Position numbers and translations under genes: made by a program
Notes under the pieces: generated by a model
The model's input: only the letters and a program-made list of their open reading frames with translations
What the model was told of the DNA's origin: nothing
The model's database searches: none
Part shown: positions 1 to 7,983 of the stretch, one piece after another
How the letters are laid out: each line of letters begins with the position of its first letter
Position numbering within the stretch: position 1 is the first letter of the stretch
Source of the DNA: Stenotrophomonas maltophilia
Lineage (GTDB): Bacteria; Pseudomonadota; Gammaproteobacteria; Xanthomonadales; Xanthomonadaceae
Direction: 5' to 3'
Length of the DNA: 64,000 bases
NCBI RefSeq assembly: GCF_025642255.1
Contig: NZ_CP106759.1
Location: 3,561,501 to 3,625,500 of the forward strand

Positions 1-1625
1 GACCAGACGGGATGCCAGCTGAAGTTCGCGTGCGCTGCCTGCAGGGCCTGCATCTGCGCCATGTAGGGGCAATCGCGGTCGCTGCGGGCACCGTACCAGT
101 AGTGGATGCGCTCCTGCCCTCCCTCGGAAAGCCGATGTTCGATCATCGCCCGCAGCGGCGCCATGCCGGCGCCGGCTCCGATGAAGATCTTTTCCCGGGA
201 CACGCCGCTGAGCGCGAAATCACCGAACGGTCCGCTGTAGCGGACGCGATCGCCGGGGCGCAACGCGTACAGATAGCTGGACCCTTTGCCCGGCGGATGC
301 CGCTTGCCCTGCTGCCAGCCAGGGCTGAACCGGGCCAGCAGCACCAGGCGCCCCGCTTCGGCGGCAACCGGCATCGCCAGCGAGTACGAACGACGCACCG
401 CCGCCTTGTTGTGCAGGGTTTCCGGCAGGGCCAACGGTGCCCAGTCCTGCCGGTGTTCGTCCGGATGCCAGAGCGCGGAACGGGGCAGCTCGTATTCGGG
501 CACATGCAGCTGCAGGTAGCAGCCGGGTTGATAGAGTGCGTCGGCGGCGTGGTCGGGACGCAGGTGGATCTCGCGCAGGAACGGGGTCACCGCTTCGATC
601 CGCTCGACCGTTGCCTCATGCTCGGTCCACAGGCTGGCACCGCCGGCTACCTCGATCTCCATATCCGCCTCCACCTGCAGGTTGCAGGCGAGCCGGCAGC
701 CGACCTTCAGGCGCGATCCGGCCAGGTGCGCCCGATCTGCGGCGGAAGGGGTTCCAGCCTGTCCACGGACCCGGACTTCGCACAGTCCACAGCTCTGCCC
801 GCCGCCGCAGTTGGAAGGCAGGTTCACGCCTTCGCGGGCCAGCGCCAGGTAGACACTGTCCCCCTGCGCCGCGGCCACGGTGCGCAGGTGCGTGCCTCCC
901 GGGGCGAACACTGCCAACTGCCGGCGGCTGCGCCATCGATGTGGAACGAACTCATGCAGGCGGACGCTTGCCAGCAGCAGCCACGCGCCGGTCAAGGCCA
1001 TCCACAGCCCCCCCAGCCCCATCCCCACCACCAGCGGATTGTTGAAGTTGGCCCGCGCCGCGTAGTCCATGATGTGCAGCATCCAGAACACATCGAACAG
1101 CCGCCACGTTGCGGTGCGATGCTCGAGCACCTGTCCGCTGTCGGCGGAGACGTAGACGGTGGTGTCCTGCGCATCGCCGAAGTCCACCCGCCACACCGCG
1201 TCGGGATGGCCGCGCGTCTCCAGACTGTGCGCCAGATGCACCGGCGCTGCGGGCACGCCCTGGCCACGGTAGGCGGCCTGCGCGACGCGCAGCGCGATCA
1301 CCGGATCGATGGTGATGCGCCTGCCATCACGCGCATCGATCACCTCGGTGCCTTCCGCTGACTGCAGTCGATACACCGGCGCCTGCAGCAGCCAGCCGCT
1401 GTCCAGGGTCGCGGCCGGCCACCGCGCAGCACGCAGCGCATCGGCCGGTGAGACGGTATCTGCCGGCCATGCCAGGGGCGCCGCGGGCGCAGCCCGCTGC
1501 GAAGTGCCGGCGATCCGGTCCGGGTCAAGCAGGCTCATGCCCAGTCCACTGCCGAGCCAGACCAGGAACTGCAGTCCCACCAGCACCCCGATCCACCTGT
1601 GCAGCCGGCGCAGCCACGGCGTCAT
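1..1625 (-). CDS. PepSY membrane protein fused to NqrF-like ferredoxin/FAD reductase (3' end beyond window)
   Basis: The frame is open from an ATG at 1625 to the window edge, about 541 codons, with the stop outside. The N-terminal part is a PepSY-associated membrane region with an HIMDY motif near residue 180, followed by a membrane segment. A plant-type [2Fe-2S] domain follows with C273-x5-C279-x2-C282-x31-C314, exactly the NqrF ligand spacing. Then come an FAD motif (RSYSLAMP) and an NAD motif (GAGAGMAPLRAM). Known family role: moving electrons from NAD(P)H across the inner membrane. Inferred role: reducing metal brought in through the neighbouring TonB receptor. The start overlaps the upstream PepSY gene's stop (ATGA), so the two are translationally coupled. 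The metal is not visible from sequence; iron is the default guess. Confidence 0.85.
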   Translation of the reverse strand, partial: MTPWLRRLHRWIGVLVGLQFLVWLGSGLGMSLLDPDRIAGTSQRAAPAAPLAWPADTVSPADALRAARWPAATLDSGWLLQAPVYRLQSAEGTEVIDARDGRRITIDPVIALRVAQAAYRGQGVPAAPVHLAHSLETRGHPDAVWRVDFGDAQDTTVYVSADSGQVLEHRTATWRLFDVFWMLHIMDYAARANFNNPLVVGMGLGGLWMALTGAWLLLASVRLHEFVPHRWRSRRQLAVFAPGGTHLRTVAAAQGDSVYLALAREGVNLPSNCGGGQSCGLCEVRVRGQAGTPSAADRAHLAGSRLKVGCRLACNLQVEADMEIEVAGGASLWTEHEATVERIEAVTPFLREIHLRPDHAADALYQPGCYLQLHVPEYELPRSALWHPDEHRQDWAPLALPETLHNKAAVRRSYSLAMPVAAEAGRLVLLARFSPGWQQGKRHPPGKGSSYLYALRPGDRVRYSGPFGDFALSGVSREKIFIGAGAGMAPLRAMIEHRLSEGGQERIHYWYGARSDRDCPYMAQMQALQAAHANFSWHPVW

Positions 1626-2314
1626 GCGCGCCTCCTCTGGCCGAAGCTGTAGAACAGCAGCCACACGCCACTGAGGCCGAATGCCAGCCCGATCACCGAT
1701 GCGACGCGCAGCAGGCCATTGTTGACGTCGGTGCGCTGCTCGTAGTCCATGATGTGGAACATCCACAGGAAATCGAACCAGCGCCACAGGCTGTGCCGGC
1801 GCGCCAGCAGTTCACCGCTGTCCGGTGACAGGTACAGCGTGGTGCTTCCGCGGTCAGCGAAATGGACGGCCCACATCGGCACCGGTCGCGTCTTCACTTC
1901 CGACGGCGCACGGGTCACCCATTCCACCCGCGCGACCTCGCCTGCGCCCTGGTACAGCGCTGTGGCCAGCGCGATGGCGCCATCCCGGTCCAGCCGCGGC
2001 AGGCGCTCTCCACTGCGGGCATCGACCAGGAAGCGTTCCGGTCCGCGCTGGACGTCGTAGACCTCACGCTCCAGCAGCCGCTTGAGGCGGAACGACTGCA
2101 GGCCGGGATAACGCGCGGCCAGCACATCGACACCGACCCGATCATGCACCGGCGCCAGCGGTTCGCCACGGACATGGGCCAGGTGGTCGCCATGGATCAC
2201 CTGCAGCGGCACCACGGTCATGTAGACCCCGCTGAGCATCCACAACAGCGCCTGCACACCGATCACCAGTCCGATCCATTTGTGGGCGCGGCGCGCCCAG
2301 AATGCGGGTTTCAT
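1622..2314 (-). CDS. PepSY domain membrane protein
   Basis: A 230-residue protein with one membrane helix near residues 12-34, a periplasmic PepSY-type region, and a second helix near 205-225. The sequence LWMFHIMDY before the last helix matches the corresponding motif of the downstream fusion protein, so the pair look like paralogues, one with and one without the reductase. PepSY membrane proteins of the PiuB type accompany TonB receptors for iron-siderophores. The stop overlaps the next start by 4 bp, and the receptor gene ends 55 bp upstream, so all three are probably one transcript. Function is inferred from context; family assignment is firm. Confidence 0.85.
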   Translation of the reverse strand: MKPAFWARRAHKWIGLVIGVQALLWMLSGVYMTVVPLQVIHGDHLAHVRGEPLAPVHDRVGVDVLAARYPGLQSFRLKRLLEREVYDVQRGPERFLVDARSGERLPRLDRDGAIALATALYQGAGEVARVEWVTRAPSEVKTRPVPMWAVHFADRGSTTLYLSPDSGELLARRHSLWRWFDFLWMFHIMDYEQRTDVNNGLLRVASVIGLAFGLSGVWLLFYSFGQRRRA

Positions 2315-2369
2315 CTACCTTCTCTCCCTTGCGGAGCACCCCCGCCGCAGGCGACGGGGGCGCGTGCGA

Positions 2370-5084
2370 TCACCAGCGGTAGCCGATGCGTGCATACCAG
2401 CGACGACCGAGCAGGTCGTAGGTCATGGTGTCTGTGTTGGCGTCGGTATAGCTCTGGATGAACGGCGCCGAGCGATCAAAGACGTTGTCCACGCCCAGCG
2501 CCACATCCAGCGCCTTGCTGACCGCGTACCTGAGCTGGAGATTGTGATAGAACACCGATGGCGCATGATCACCGATGTCGCCACGCGCGGCATTGATGTC
2601 GTCGGCCCGGCCGATGTACTGGGTGGTCCAGGTACCGGACCATTGCCCACGGGACGCGTTCATCGACATCAGTCCACGCCACTTGGCATAGCTGCCACGG
2701 CCGCCGGTGATCCTGCCGGCATACGTGATCACCTCTGCTCCGGCATACGGGCGCACGTCATAACGCTGAAGGTAGGAGATGTCGGCACTGATGCTGGCGT
2801 CCATGCCCCACGGCTTGAACTCGTAGAGTGCGCCCAGGTCGTAGCCACTGACCTGCTCATCGGCCGTGTTCACCGGCTGCGATGAGAGGTAGTTCACTTC
2901 GCCGGTGCGCGGGTCGCGGGTGAAGTTGCTGGCGTCGCAGAACGGATGCGCCAGCGACGGAGTGTTGTAGCAGATGGCCAGCTTGGTGGAGCCGGCGATA
3001 CGCTGGATCGCGTTCTCGATGCGGATGCGGTAGTAGTCCAGGGTGAGCGTCAGCCCGGGTGCGAACGTGGGTGTCCACACCACCCCGGCGGTGAAGGAGG
3101 TCGCATCTTCCGGCTCGAGATCCGCATTGCCGCCGGACGTGGTCAGGATGGTATTGCCCGGCTGCACGTAACCAGCCGGCACGCCATCGGCCTGGCAGTT
3201 CGCACGCACGATCGAGCTGGCCGGCAGTCCGCTCCAGCCACTGCAGGGGTCGGTGGTGGTGAGGTTGCCCTCGGACACGCCACCGAACAGTTCGGGGATG
3301 TTGGGAATGCGGAATGCCGTAGCATAGGTGCTGCGCAGCTTCAGCGAAGGGCTGACCTGCCAGTCCAGCCCGGCCTTGTAGTTGAAGTCGCGCCCGAACA
3401 GGTCGTAGTCGGACACGCGGCCGGCCAGGTTGAGGTACAGCGAATCTGCGATGACCGCGTCCTGCAGCAGCGGCACCGCCAGCTCCATGTACGCTTCCTT
3501 GGCCGTGTATCGCCCGGCGATCGGATCCTGCTGGTTGGTGTTGCCGATGCCGAGCACGGTCAACGGATCCGGATCACGCCAACCGCGCTCCCTGCGCACC
3601 TCCACGCCCGCGGCGAATCCCACCCAGCCTGCCGGCAGCTCGAAGATCTGCCCGCTGAGATTGGCGGTGAAGCTCTTCTGCTCGTTTCCGCCGGTATCGC
3701 GCGAGGTGTACAGGATGTAATCCAGCACGTCACGGCTCAGGTCCCCGTAGCCGAGATAGTCGCCGCAGGGAATCGCTGCGCCGGGCGCGGTACTGCACAG
3801 GGACCGGTCCAGCGTCTGGTCGACGCGATCGAGGTTGGCGACATTGTCCGAACCATCCACGCCGGTGTTGCGCCCCCAGTTGAAGGCCACCGACCAGTCC
3901 CAGCTGGTGCCGAACTGGCCTTTCAGGCCCGCTACCACCCGGTAGGTGTCGGTCTCCTGGAAGAAGTGGCGGGGACCGGCCTCTTCCAGGCGCCGGCGCT
4001 GCAGCAGCAGATCCTGCCCGGTGGGATTGGTCGGATGGTCGGCGGCGATGTTGATCGGCCGGTAGACGCCCAGCCCACCCGAGGTCGCCAGCTGCCTGGA
4101 CTGGCGGTTGGTGTACATCGCTTCGATGAACGCGCGTGTGCTGTCATTCAACTGGCTGTCGCCGAACACGCTCAGGCTGAGCCGCTCGATCGGGTTGACC
4201 GCGTTGAGCGTGGGATTGCCGTTGTAGTTGTGCTTGGCCGCCGAATAGGGCTCGTAGAAATCGCCGTCGCCTCCGGGCACCTGGTTGAAGTTGACCCGTC
4301 GGCCATCCGCCAGCAGTGCACGACCACCGATGGTGGACGAACTGCCGGAGCAGACCAGCCGGCCATCGGATTCGATCAGGCCGCAGGGCGCGCGCGAGGC
4401 CATGTTGACCGCTCCGCTGTCGAAGTAGCTGACCGCAGCCATCAGCGAGCCGCGTTCGCTGCTGACACCCCAGCTGACATCGACCGAGGTTTCCTCGCCG
4501 TCGCCCTGGCTGGTCTGGCCATAGCGCACCACCGCTTCGGCACCCTCGAATCCCTGCTTGGTGATGATGTTGACCACGCCAGCCACCGCATCGGCGCCAT
4601 AGATTGCCGATGCACCGTCCTTGAGCACCTCCACGCGCTCGATCAGTGAGACCGGAATGACATTGAGGTCGACCGAACTGTTGGCGCCGGTGCCGCCATT
4701 GACGATGCGCCGGCCGTTGAGCAGGACCAGGGTCCGGTTGATGCCGAGACCGCGCAGATTGACCTGGGTGGTGCCGTAGCCGTTCTCGGCCCAGTACGCA
4801 TTGCTCTGGCTGCCCGCGAACCCTGCCGAGGCCGGCAGGCGCTGCAGCAGGGTTTCCACCGAGGTGGCGCCGGAACGTTCGATGGCCTCGGCATCGACCA
4901 CGCTCACCGGGCCGACGCCTGACAGCTGCGCGCGCTTGATGTGGCTGCCGGTCACCTGCACGGTATCCAGCGTGCGTGCCTTCGCATCGGGCGACTGCGC
5001 ATCCTGCGCGGCGACGGAGTGGACAACGGAGACGCACAGCAGACTGCCGATGGCCGCAGCCATGGCATTGGACTTCAGATACAT
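2370..5084 (-). CDS. TonB-dependent outer-membrane receptor
   Basis: A 904-residue receptor. The signal peptide is about residues 1-27, ending after VAAQ. A TonB-box-like stretch (TLDTVQVTG) precedes a plug domain with LRGLGINRTLVLLNGRR and IERVEVLKDGASAIYGADAVAGVVNI, and a 22-strand-type barrel ends in RIGYRW. I chose ATG 5084 because it opens a clear signal peptide and has GGGAGA upstream; an earlier in-frame start at 5147 adds 21 residues that do not look like a leader. The gene heads an operon with two PepSY proteins, one a reductase, so a chelated metal (siderophore or similar) is the likely substrate. Such receptors are very numerous in xanthomonads and the ligand cannot be read from sequence. 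Confidence 0.9.
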   Translation of the reverse strand: MYLKSNAMAAAIGSLLCVSVVHSVAAQDAQSPDAKARTLDTVQVTGSHIKRAQLSGVGPVSVVDAEAIERSGATSVETLLQRLPASAGFAGSQSNAYWAENGYGTTQVNLRGLGINRTLVLLNGRRIVNGGTGANSSVDLNVIPVSLIERVEVLKDGASAIYGADAVAGVVNIITKQGFEGAEAVVRYGQTSQGDGEETSVDVSWGVSSERGSLMAAVSYFDSGAVNMASRAPCGLIESDGRLVCSGSSSTIGGRALLADGRRVNFNQVPGGDGDFYEPYSAAKHNYNGNPTLNAVNPIERLSLSVFGDSQLNDSTRAFIEAMYTNRQSRQLATSGGLGVYRPINIAADHPTNPTGQDLLLQRRRLEEAGPRHFFQETDTYRVVAGLKGQFGTSWDWSVAFNWGRNTGVDGSDNVANLDRVDQTLDRSLCSTAPGAAIPCGDYLGYGDLSRDVLDYILYTSRDTGGNEQKSFTANLSGQIFELPAGWVGFAAGVEVRRERGWRDPDPLTVLGIGNTNQQDPIAGRYTAKEAYMELAVPLLQDAVIADSLYLNLAGRVSDYDLFGRDFNYKAGLDWQVSPSLKLRSTYATAFRIPNIPELFGGVSEGNLTTTDPCSGWSGLPASSIVRANCQADGVPAGYVQPGNTILTTSGGNADLEPEDATSFTAGVVWTPTFAPGLTLTLDYYRIRIENAIQRIAGSTKLAICYNTPSLAHPFCDASNFTRDPRTGEVNYLSSQPVNTADEQVSGYDLGALYEFKPWGMDASISADISYLQRYDVRPYAGAEVITYAGRITGGRGSYAKWRGLMSMNASRGQWSGTWTTQYIGRADDINAARGDIGDHAPSVFYHNLQLRYAVSKALDVALGVDNVFDRSAPFIQSYTDANTDTMTYDLLGRRWYARIGYRW

Positions 5085-5178
5085 GTTTTCTCTCCCGCAG
5101 GAATACTGTCTCTGGGTGCCCCCGCCACGATTCGGGCAAAGGGACACGACGGCGTCATGTCGACGCGGGGACAGCCGC

Positions 5179-5586
5179 TCAGGCGATGGGAGGTCGGAAT
5201 ACGCGGGAAAGTTTGCTGGCAGGCAGGATCAGTGCCGGCAGCGCAATGTCCAGCGCGATGCGCGGATGGGCGCTGGGCAGCAGCAGCGATGGCATCGGAG
5301 GGTAGAGACTCAACAGGCAGCGGCAGTCGCAGCCGGCCGCATCGACACAGCTGCAGTGATCCTTGTGCACGTCGCCGGCGGCCACCGGCGCCTGATCATG
5401 GCGGGTGTGGCCCGACGCCGGTGCCGCGCTGCGCGGTGTTGCCTGGCAGCCCGCAATCGCCCGGCCCGCGGAGCCTGCAGCGTCCCCGCCAGGCAGCGCC
5501 ATGCGCGTCCCCGCCCACGCTCCGAAGACACCTTCGAAGAGGAGCACGGCCATCAGCAGCAGCGGCAGCCATCGGCGGTAAGGCAT
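5179..5586 (-). CDS. CopL-like metal-binding protein
   Basis: A 135-residue protein with an N-terminal signal peptide or membrane anchor (residues 1-25) and a His/Cys-rich centre (HKDHCSCVDAAGCDCRC). The C-terminus ends in RPPIA, a tail typical of the small CopL/DUF2946-like proteins that precede copper or TonB-receptor genes in xanthomonads. The likely role is binding copper or another soft metal in the periplasm. It lies 94 bp upstream of the TonB receptor on the same strand and may share its transcript. The family call rests on composition and position, since these proteins are poorly conserved; a generic Cys-rich secreted protein is the alternative. Confidence 0.6.
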   Translation of the reverse strand: MPYRRWLPLLLMAVLLFEGVFGAWAGTRMALPGGDAAGSAGRAIAGCQATPRSAAPASGHTRHDQAPVAAGDVHKDHCSCVDAAGCDCRCLLSLYPPMPSLLLPSAHPRIALDIALPALILPASKLSRVFRPPIA

Positions 5587-5942
5587 GGGACCCCTGAAGA
5601 CCCTCGGTTATTTGTATATACATACCATCATTAGCGCGGCAGGCAACGGGCTGTCAACCGCCCGCGACGATGCGCGGGCGTCTCGCCATCCCTGCCGGAT
5701 TCCCCTGCGTCCCACTGCCGCGCCGTACTGCTCTGGTTGCAGGCATTTCACCCGACGTTGCGGAAGCGCTCATCCCATTGCGGACGCACACCGATTATCC
5801 TGCGCTGCAACATGACCCGACGATCCCAGATCGACAACGAGGATGCAAGCGAAGTGTGGGTTCCGGCAACTGCCGGTTTCAGATGCAACTTCCAGCCACT
5901 CTCCGCGGGTCATTTCCCTCCATTGCTGACAGGACGCGAATC
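5587..5942. other. Intergenic region between divergent CopL-like and gloA genes
   Basis: About 356 bp without a convincing gene. Apart from the promoter and palindrome near 5613-5657 I see no hairpin, repeat or small frame with a good ribosome site. The part nearest 5943 should hold the gloA promoter, but no clear -10/-35 pair stands out. Confidence 0.5.
5613..5657 (-). promoter_or_regulatory. Candidate promoter with palindromic operator before the CopL-like gene
   Basis: On the minus strand TTGACA (5657-5652) is followed after 18 bp by TAATGA (5633-5628), a strong -35 with a weak -10. The perfect palindrome TGTATATACA (5613-5622) sits at the predicted start point, where a repressor would act. 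The start codon is at 5586. The bound protein is unknown. Confidence 0.4.
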
Positions 5943-6461
5943 ATGAGCCTTTCTTCCCTCCAACAGGTCCCCGGCGTCGCCGCCCAGGCCCCGGCCGAAA
6001 CCACCGGCTTCGTGTTCAACCACACCATGCTGCGGGTGAAGGACATCACCGCCTCGCTGGACTTCTACACCCGCGTGCTGGGCTACCGGCTGATCGACAA
6101 GCGTGACTTCGCCGAAGCGCAGTTCAGCCTGTATTTCCTGGCCTACGTGCCGTCCGGCGCCGTGGTGCCGGAAGACGATGCCGAGCGCCGCCTGTGGATG
6201 GCCGGCCTGCCGGGCGTGCTGGAGCTGACCCACAACCACGGCACTGAAGCCCAGGATGGCCCGGTCTACCACGACGGCAACAGCGATCCGCGCGGCTTCG
6301 GCCACATCTGCGTCTCGGTGCCCGAGCTGGAAGCTGCCTGCCAGCGCTTCGAGGATCTGGGCGTGCCGTTCCAGAAGCGCCTGACCGACGGTCGCATGAA
6401 GAACATCGCCTTCATCAAGGACCCCGACGGCTACTGGGTGGAAATCATCGCCAACGCCTGA
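5943..6461 (+). CDS. gloA: Lactoylglutathione lyase (glyoxalase I)
   Basis: A 172-residue VOC-fold enzyme that isomerises the methylglyoxal-glutathione hemithioacetal to S-lactoylglutathione in the cytosol. The ordered metal-site segments are present: NHTMLRVKDITASLDFYTRVLGY, VLELTHNHG, GFGHICVSVPE and DPDGYWVEII, which carry the His/Gln, Glu, His and Glu ligands of the family. GHICV and PDGYWVE are diagnostic of glyoxalase I rather than generic VOC proteins. ATG 5943 begins the conserved region with only a short leader; upstream in-frame starts extend into non-conserved sequence. It is followed on the same strand by another VOC protein. Confidence 0.95.
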   Translation: MSLSSLQQVPGVAAQAPAETTGFVFNHTMLRVKDITASLDFYTRVLGYRLIDKRDFAEAQFSLYFLAYVPSGAVVPEDDAERRLWMAGLPGVLELTHNHGTEAQDGPVYHDGNSDPRGFGHICVSVPELEAACQRFEDLGVPFQKRLTDGRMKNIAFIKDPDGYWVEIIANA

Positions 6462-6554
6462 TCCGGAAAGGGGCACAATTGCGCTGGCGCCAGGCCATGC
6501 CCGGCGGCCTTGCTCCGATATTCATCGCATGGGAAGCAGGCCGCGCTGCGCGCT

Positions 6555-6573
6555 CGCCGGGCGCGGCCCGGCG
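6555..6573. repeat. REP-like palindrome
   Basis: CGCCGGGCGCGGCCCGGCG is a near-perfect palindrome of the CCGGGC type. A related half (GGCCATGCCCGGCGGCC) lies nearby at about 6493-6509. Together they fill the gap between the two VOC genes and resemble the short palindromic repeats dispersed in S. maltophilia. Confidence 0.55.
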
Positions 6574-6608
6574 CTATCCACACTGTCCCCTTTTCTGCAG
6601 AGGTACGC

Positions 6609-7037
6609 ATGGAAACTATGGAACTGCACCGCGGTCGATTGATCGATCACCTGCAGCTGGTGGTGCGCGACCTGCCGGCCAGCCGCCGCTTCTACCAGGC
6701 GGTGTTCGACACGATCGGCATTCCGGTTGCCGGCGAAGGGCCGGACTATTTCTGGGCTGACGAGCTGTTCATTTCCACCGCCAGCAGCGAAGCCGCTGCC
6801 GGCCAGCTGACCGGACGCCACCACCTGGCATTCCAGGCGCGCGATGCGGCGACCGTCGATGCGTTTCATGCTGCCGCCATCGCCGCTGGCGGCACCGACA
6901 ACGGCGCACCGGGCGAGCGCCCCTATCATCCGGGCTACTACGGCGCGTTCGTGCTTGACCCGGATGGCAACAACATCGAAGTGGTCTATCACGGCCCGGC
7001 GCGCTACAGCGCCGATTCGGTGAAGGTGACGTTCTGA
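6609..7037 (+). CDS. VOC family protein (glyoxalase/dioxygenase fold)
   Basis: A 142-residue single VOC unit. It opens with DHLQLVVRDLPASRRFYQAVF and ends with GAFVLDPDGNNIEVVYHGPARYS, the usual beta-alpha-beta-beta-beta signature with possible metal ligands His and Glu. A central segment contains GRHHLAFQA. Members act as glyoxalases, fosfomycin- or bleomycin-resistance proteins, or dioxygenases; nothing here fixes the substrate. It lies 147 bp downstream of gloA with a repeat between them and has its own terminator. ATG 6609 has AGAGG about 8 bases upstream; a second ATG at 6618 is possible. Confidence 0.85.
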   Translation: METMELHRGRLIDHLQLVVRDLPASRRFYQAVFDTIGIPVAGEGPDYFWADELFISTASSEAAAGQLTGRHHLAFQARDAATVDAFHAAAIAAGGTDNGAPGERPYHPGYYGAFVLDPDGNNIEVVYHGPARYSADSVKVTF

Positions 7038-7059
7038 TTCCACCGCTGCCGTGAACGAA

Positions 7060-7089
7060 GAAGCCGGGCAGTGCCCGGCTTCTTTTTTT
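7060..7089 (+). terminator. Rho-independent terminator after the VOC gene
   Basis: GAAGCCGGGCA and TGCCCGGCTTC form an almost loop-free perfect stem followed by seven T. It ends the gloA-side transcript 23 bp after the VOC stop and faces the convergent CBS gene. Confidence 0.9.
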
Positions 7090-7103
7090 CTACTGCGCCG
7101 GCG

Positions 7104-7535
7104 TCAATGCGCGGCCATGTAGATGTCCTGCAGCACGGCCTTTTCCAGCTCCAGCTCGCCCAGCAGATTCTTCACGATGTCGCCCAGGCTGAGGATGCCG
7201 ACCAGGCGCGTGCCATCGGTGACCATCAGATGACGGCGCCGCGAGTACGTCATCAACGACATGGCCTGCTTCAGGGTGGCCTCGGGTGCGATGCCTTCCA
7301 GCCCCGTGGACGGCAGGGTGGAAATCACCCGGCGGCCGGCCTGCGGGCCATCGTCAGCCAGGGTACGCACGATGTCTTTCTCGGAGATGATGCCGACCGG
7401 CGCATCATCCTTCATCACCACCAGGGCAGCGATCCTGTTCGCGCTCATCTTGTGGGCGGCGGCACCGATGGTGTCTTCCGCATCGATGGTGATGACAGCT
7501 TCTTTCTTGGATTGCAGGAGTTCGCGGACGTTCAT
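7104..7535 (-). CDS. CBS-pair domain protein
   Basis: A 143-residue protein made of two CBS motifs: residues about 8-60 (MSANRIAALVVMKDDAPVGIISEKDIVR) and 78-130 (SLMTYSRRRHLMVTDGTRLVGILSLGDIV). CBS pairs bind adenosine nucleotides and usually regulate partner enzymes or transporters; stand-alone forms are common in proteobacteria and have no assigned partner. The ATG at 7535 begins the first CBS motif; longer in-frame starts up to 7676 add non-conserved residues. It is monocistronic, with convergent genes downstream and a long gap upstream. Confidence 0.88.
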   Translation of the reverse strand: MNVRELLQSKKEAVITIDAEDTIGAAAHKMSANRIAALVVMKDDAPVGIISEKDIVRTLADDGPQAGRRVISTLPSTGLEGIAPEATLKQAMSLMTYSRRRHLMVTDGTRLVGILSLGDIVKNLLGELELEKAVLQDIYMAAH

Positions 7536-7930
7536 TCTTGTTTCCTGTTGCAGGTCACTGAAGTCAAAAAAGTGTGCTCTTCCGATTCGCCCCCTCCCCG
7601 GGAACAGACCTTTCAGCGCACGTCTGGCGCACCGGTCTGCCCATGGGGAATGCATCGGCAAGGCGAGGTGCTGCAACGCGAACGAGGCGGGTCCGGCAAC
7701 GCAACCCGTATCTCGGTCGGCTCGATTCTACGACTGCGATCCTCGGTCACTACCGGCATCGATAGGACAGTACGTCGTGGGAACCTGCCGACAATCCAGA
7801 GAATGGCACTGCGGCTGAAACCGCCGCTGAACACAAGCGGTGCCGTACGTTAAAGATTGATTGCCTGCTGCCGAGCGCGGACAGAACACCCTGCGGGTGT
7901 CCCACTTGGCGCTGTGAGCGGCGCAAACGA
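7536..7930. other. Intergenic gap without recognised features
   Basis: About 395 bp between the CBS start and the glmS terminator. Small frames exist on the minus strand (for example 7728-7964) but have no ribosome site and atypical residues. I see no strong hairpin, repeat or RNA motif. It is less GC-biased than its surroundings and could be decayed sequence or untranslated leader. Confidence 0.4.
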
Positions 7931-7952
7931 AAGGGGGCCACGTGGCCCCCTT
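7931..7952 (-). terminator. Terminator after glmS
   Basis: AAGGGGGCCACGTGGCCCCCTT is a perfect 22-bp palindrome 32 bp past the glmS stop. On the minus strand it is followed by TTTCGTTTG. Confidence 0.75.
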
Positions 7953-7983
7953 CACCTGCAGCATCCCATGCAGCCGACGGCAG

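Noticed and set aside
12-1361. A 449-codon plus-strand frame
   Set aside because: It is antisense to the PepSY-reductase, whose Fe-S, FAD and NAD motifs are unmistakable. The plus-strand product is rich in Arg, Pro and Gly with no motif.
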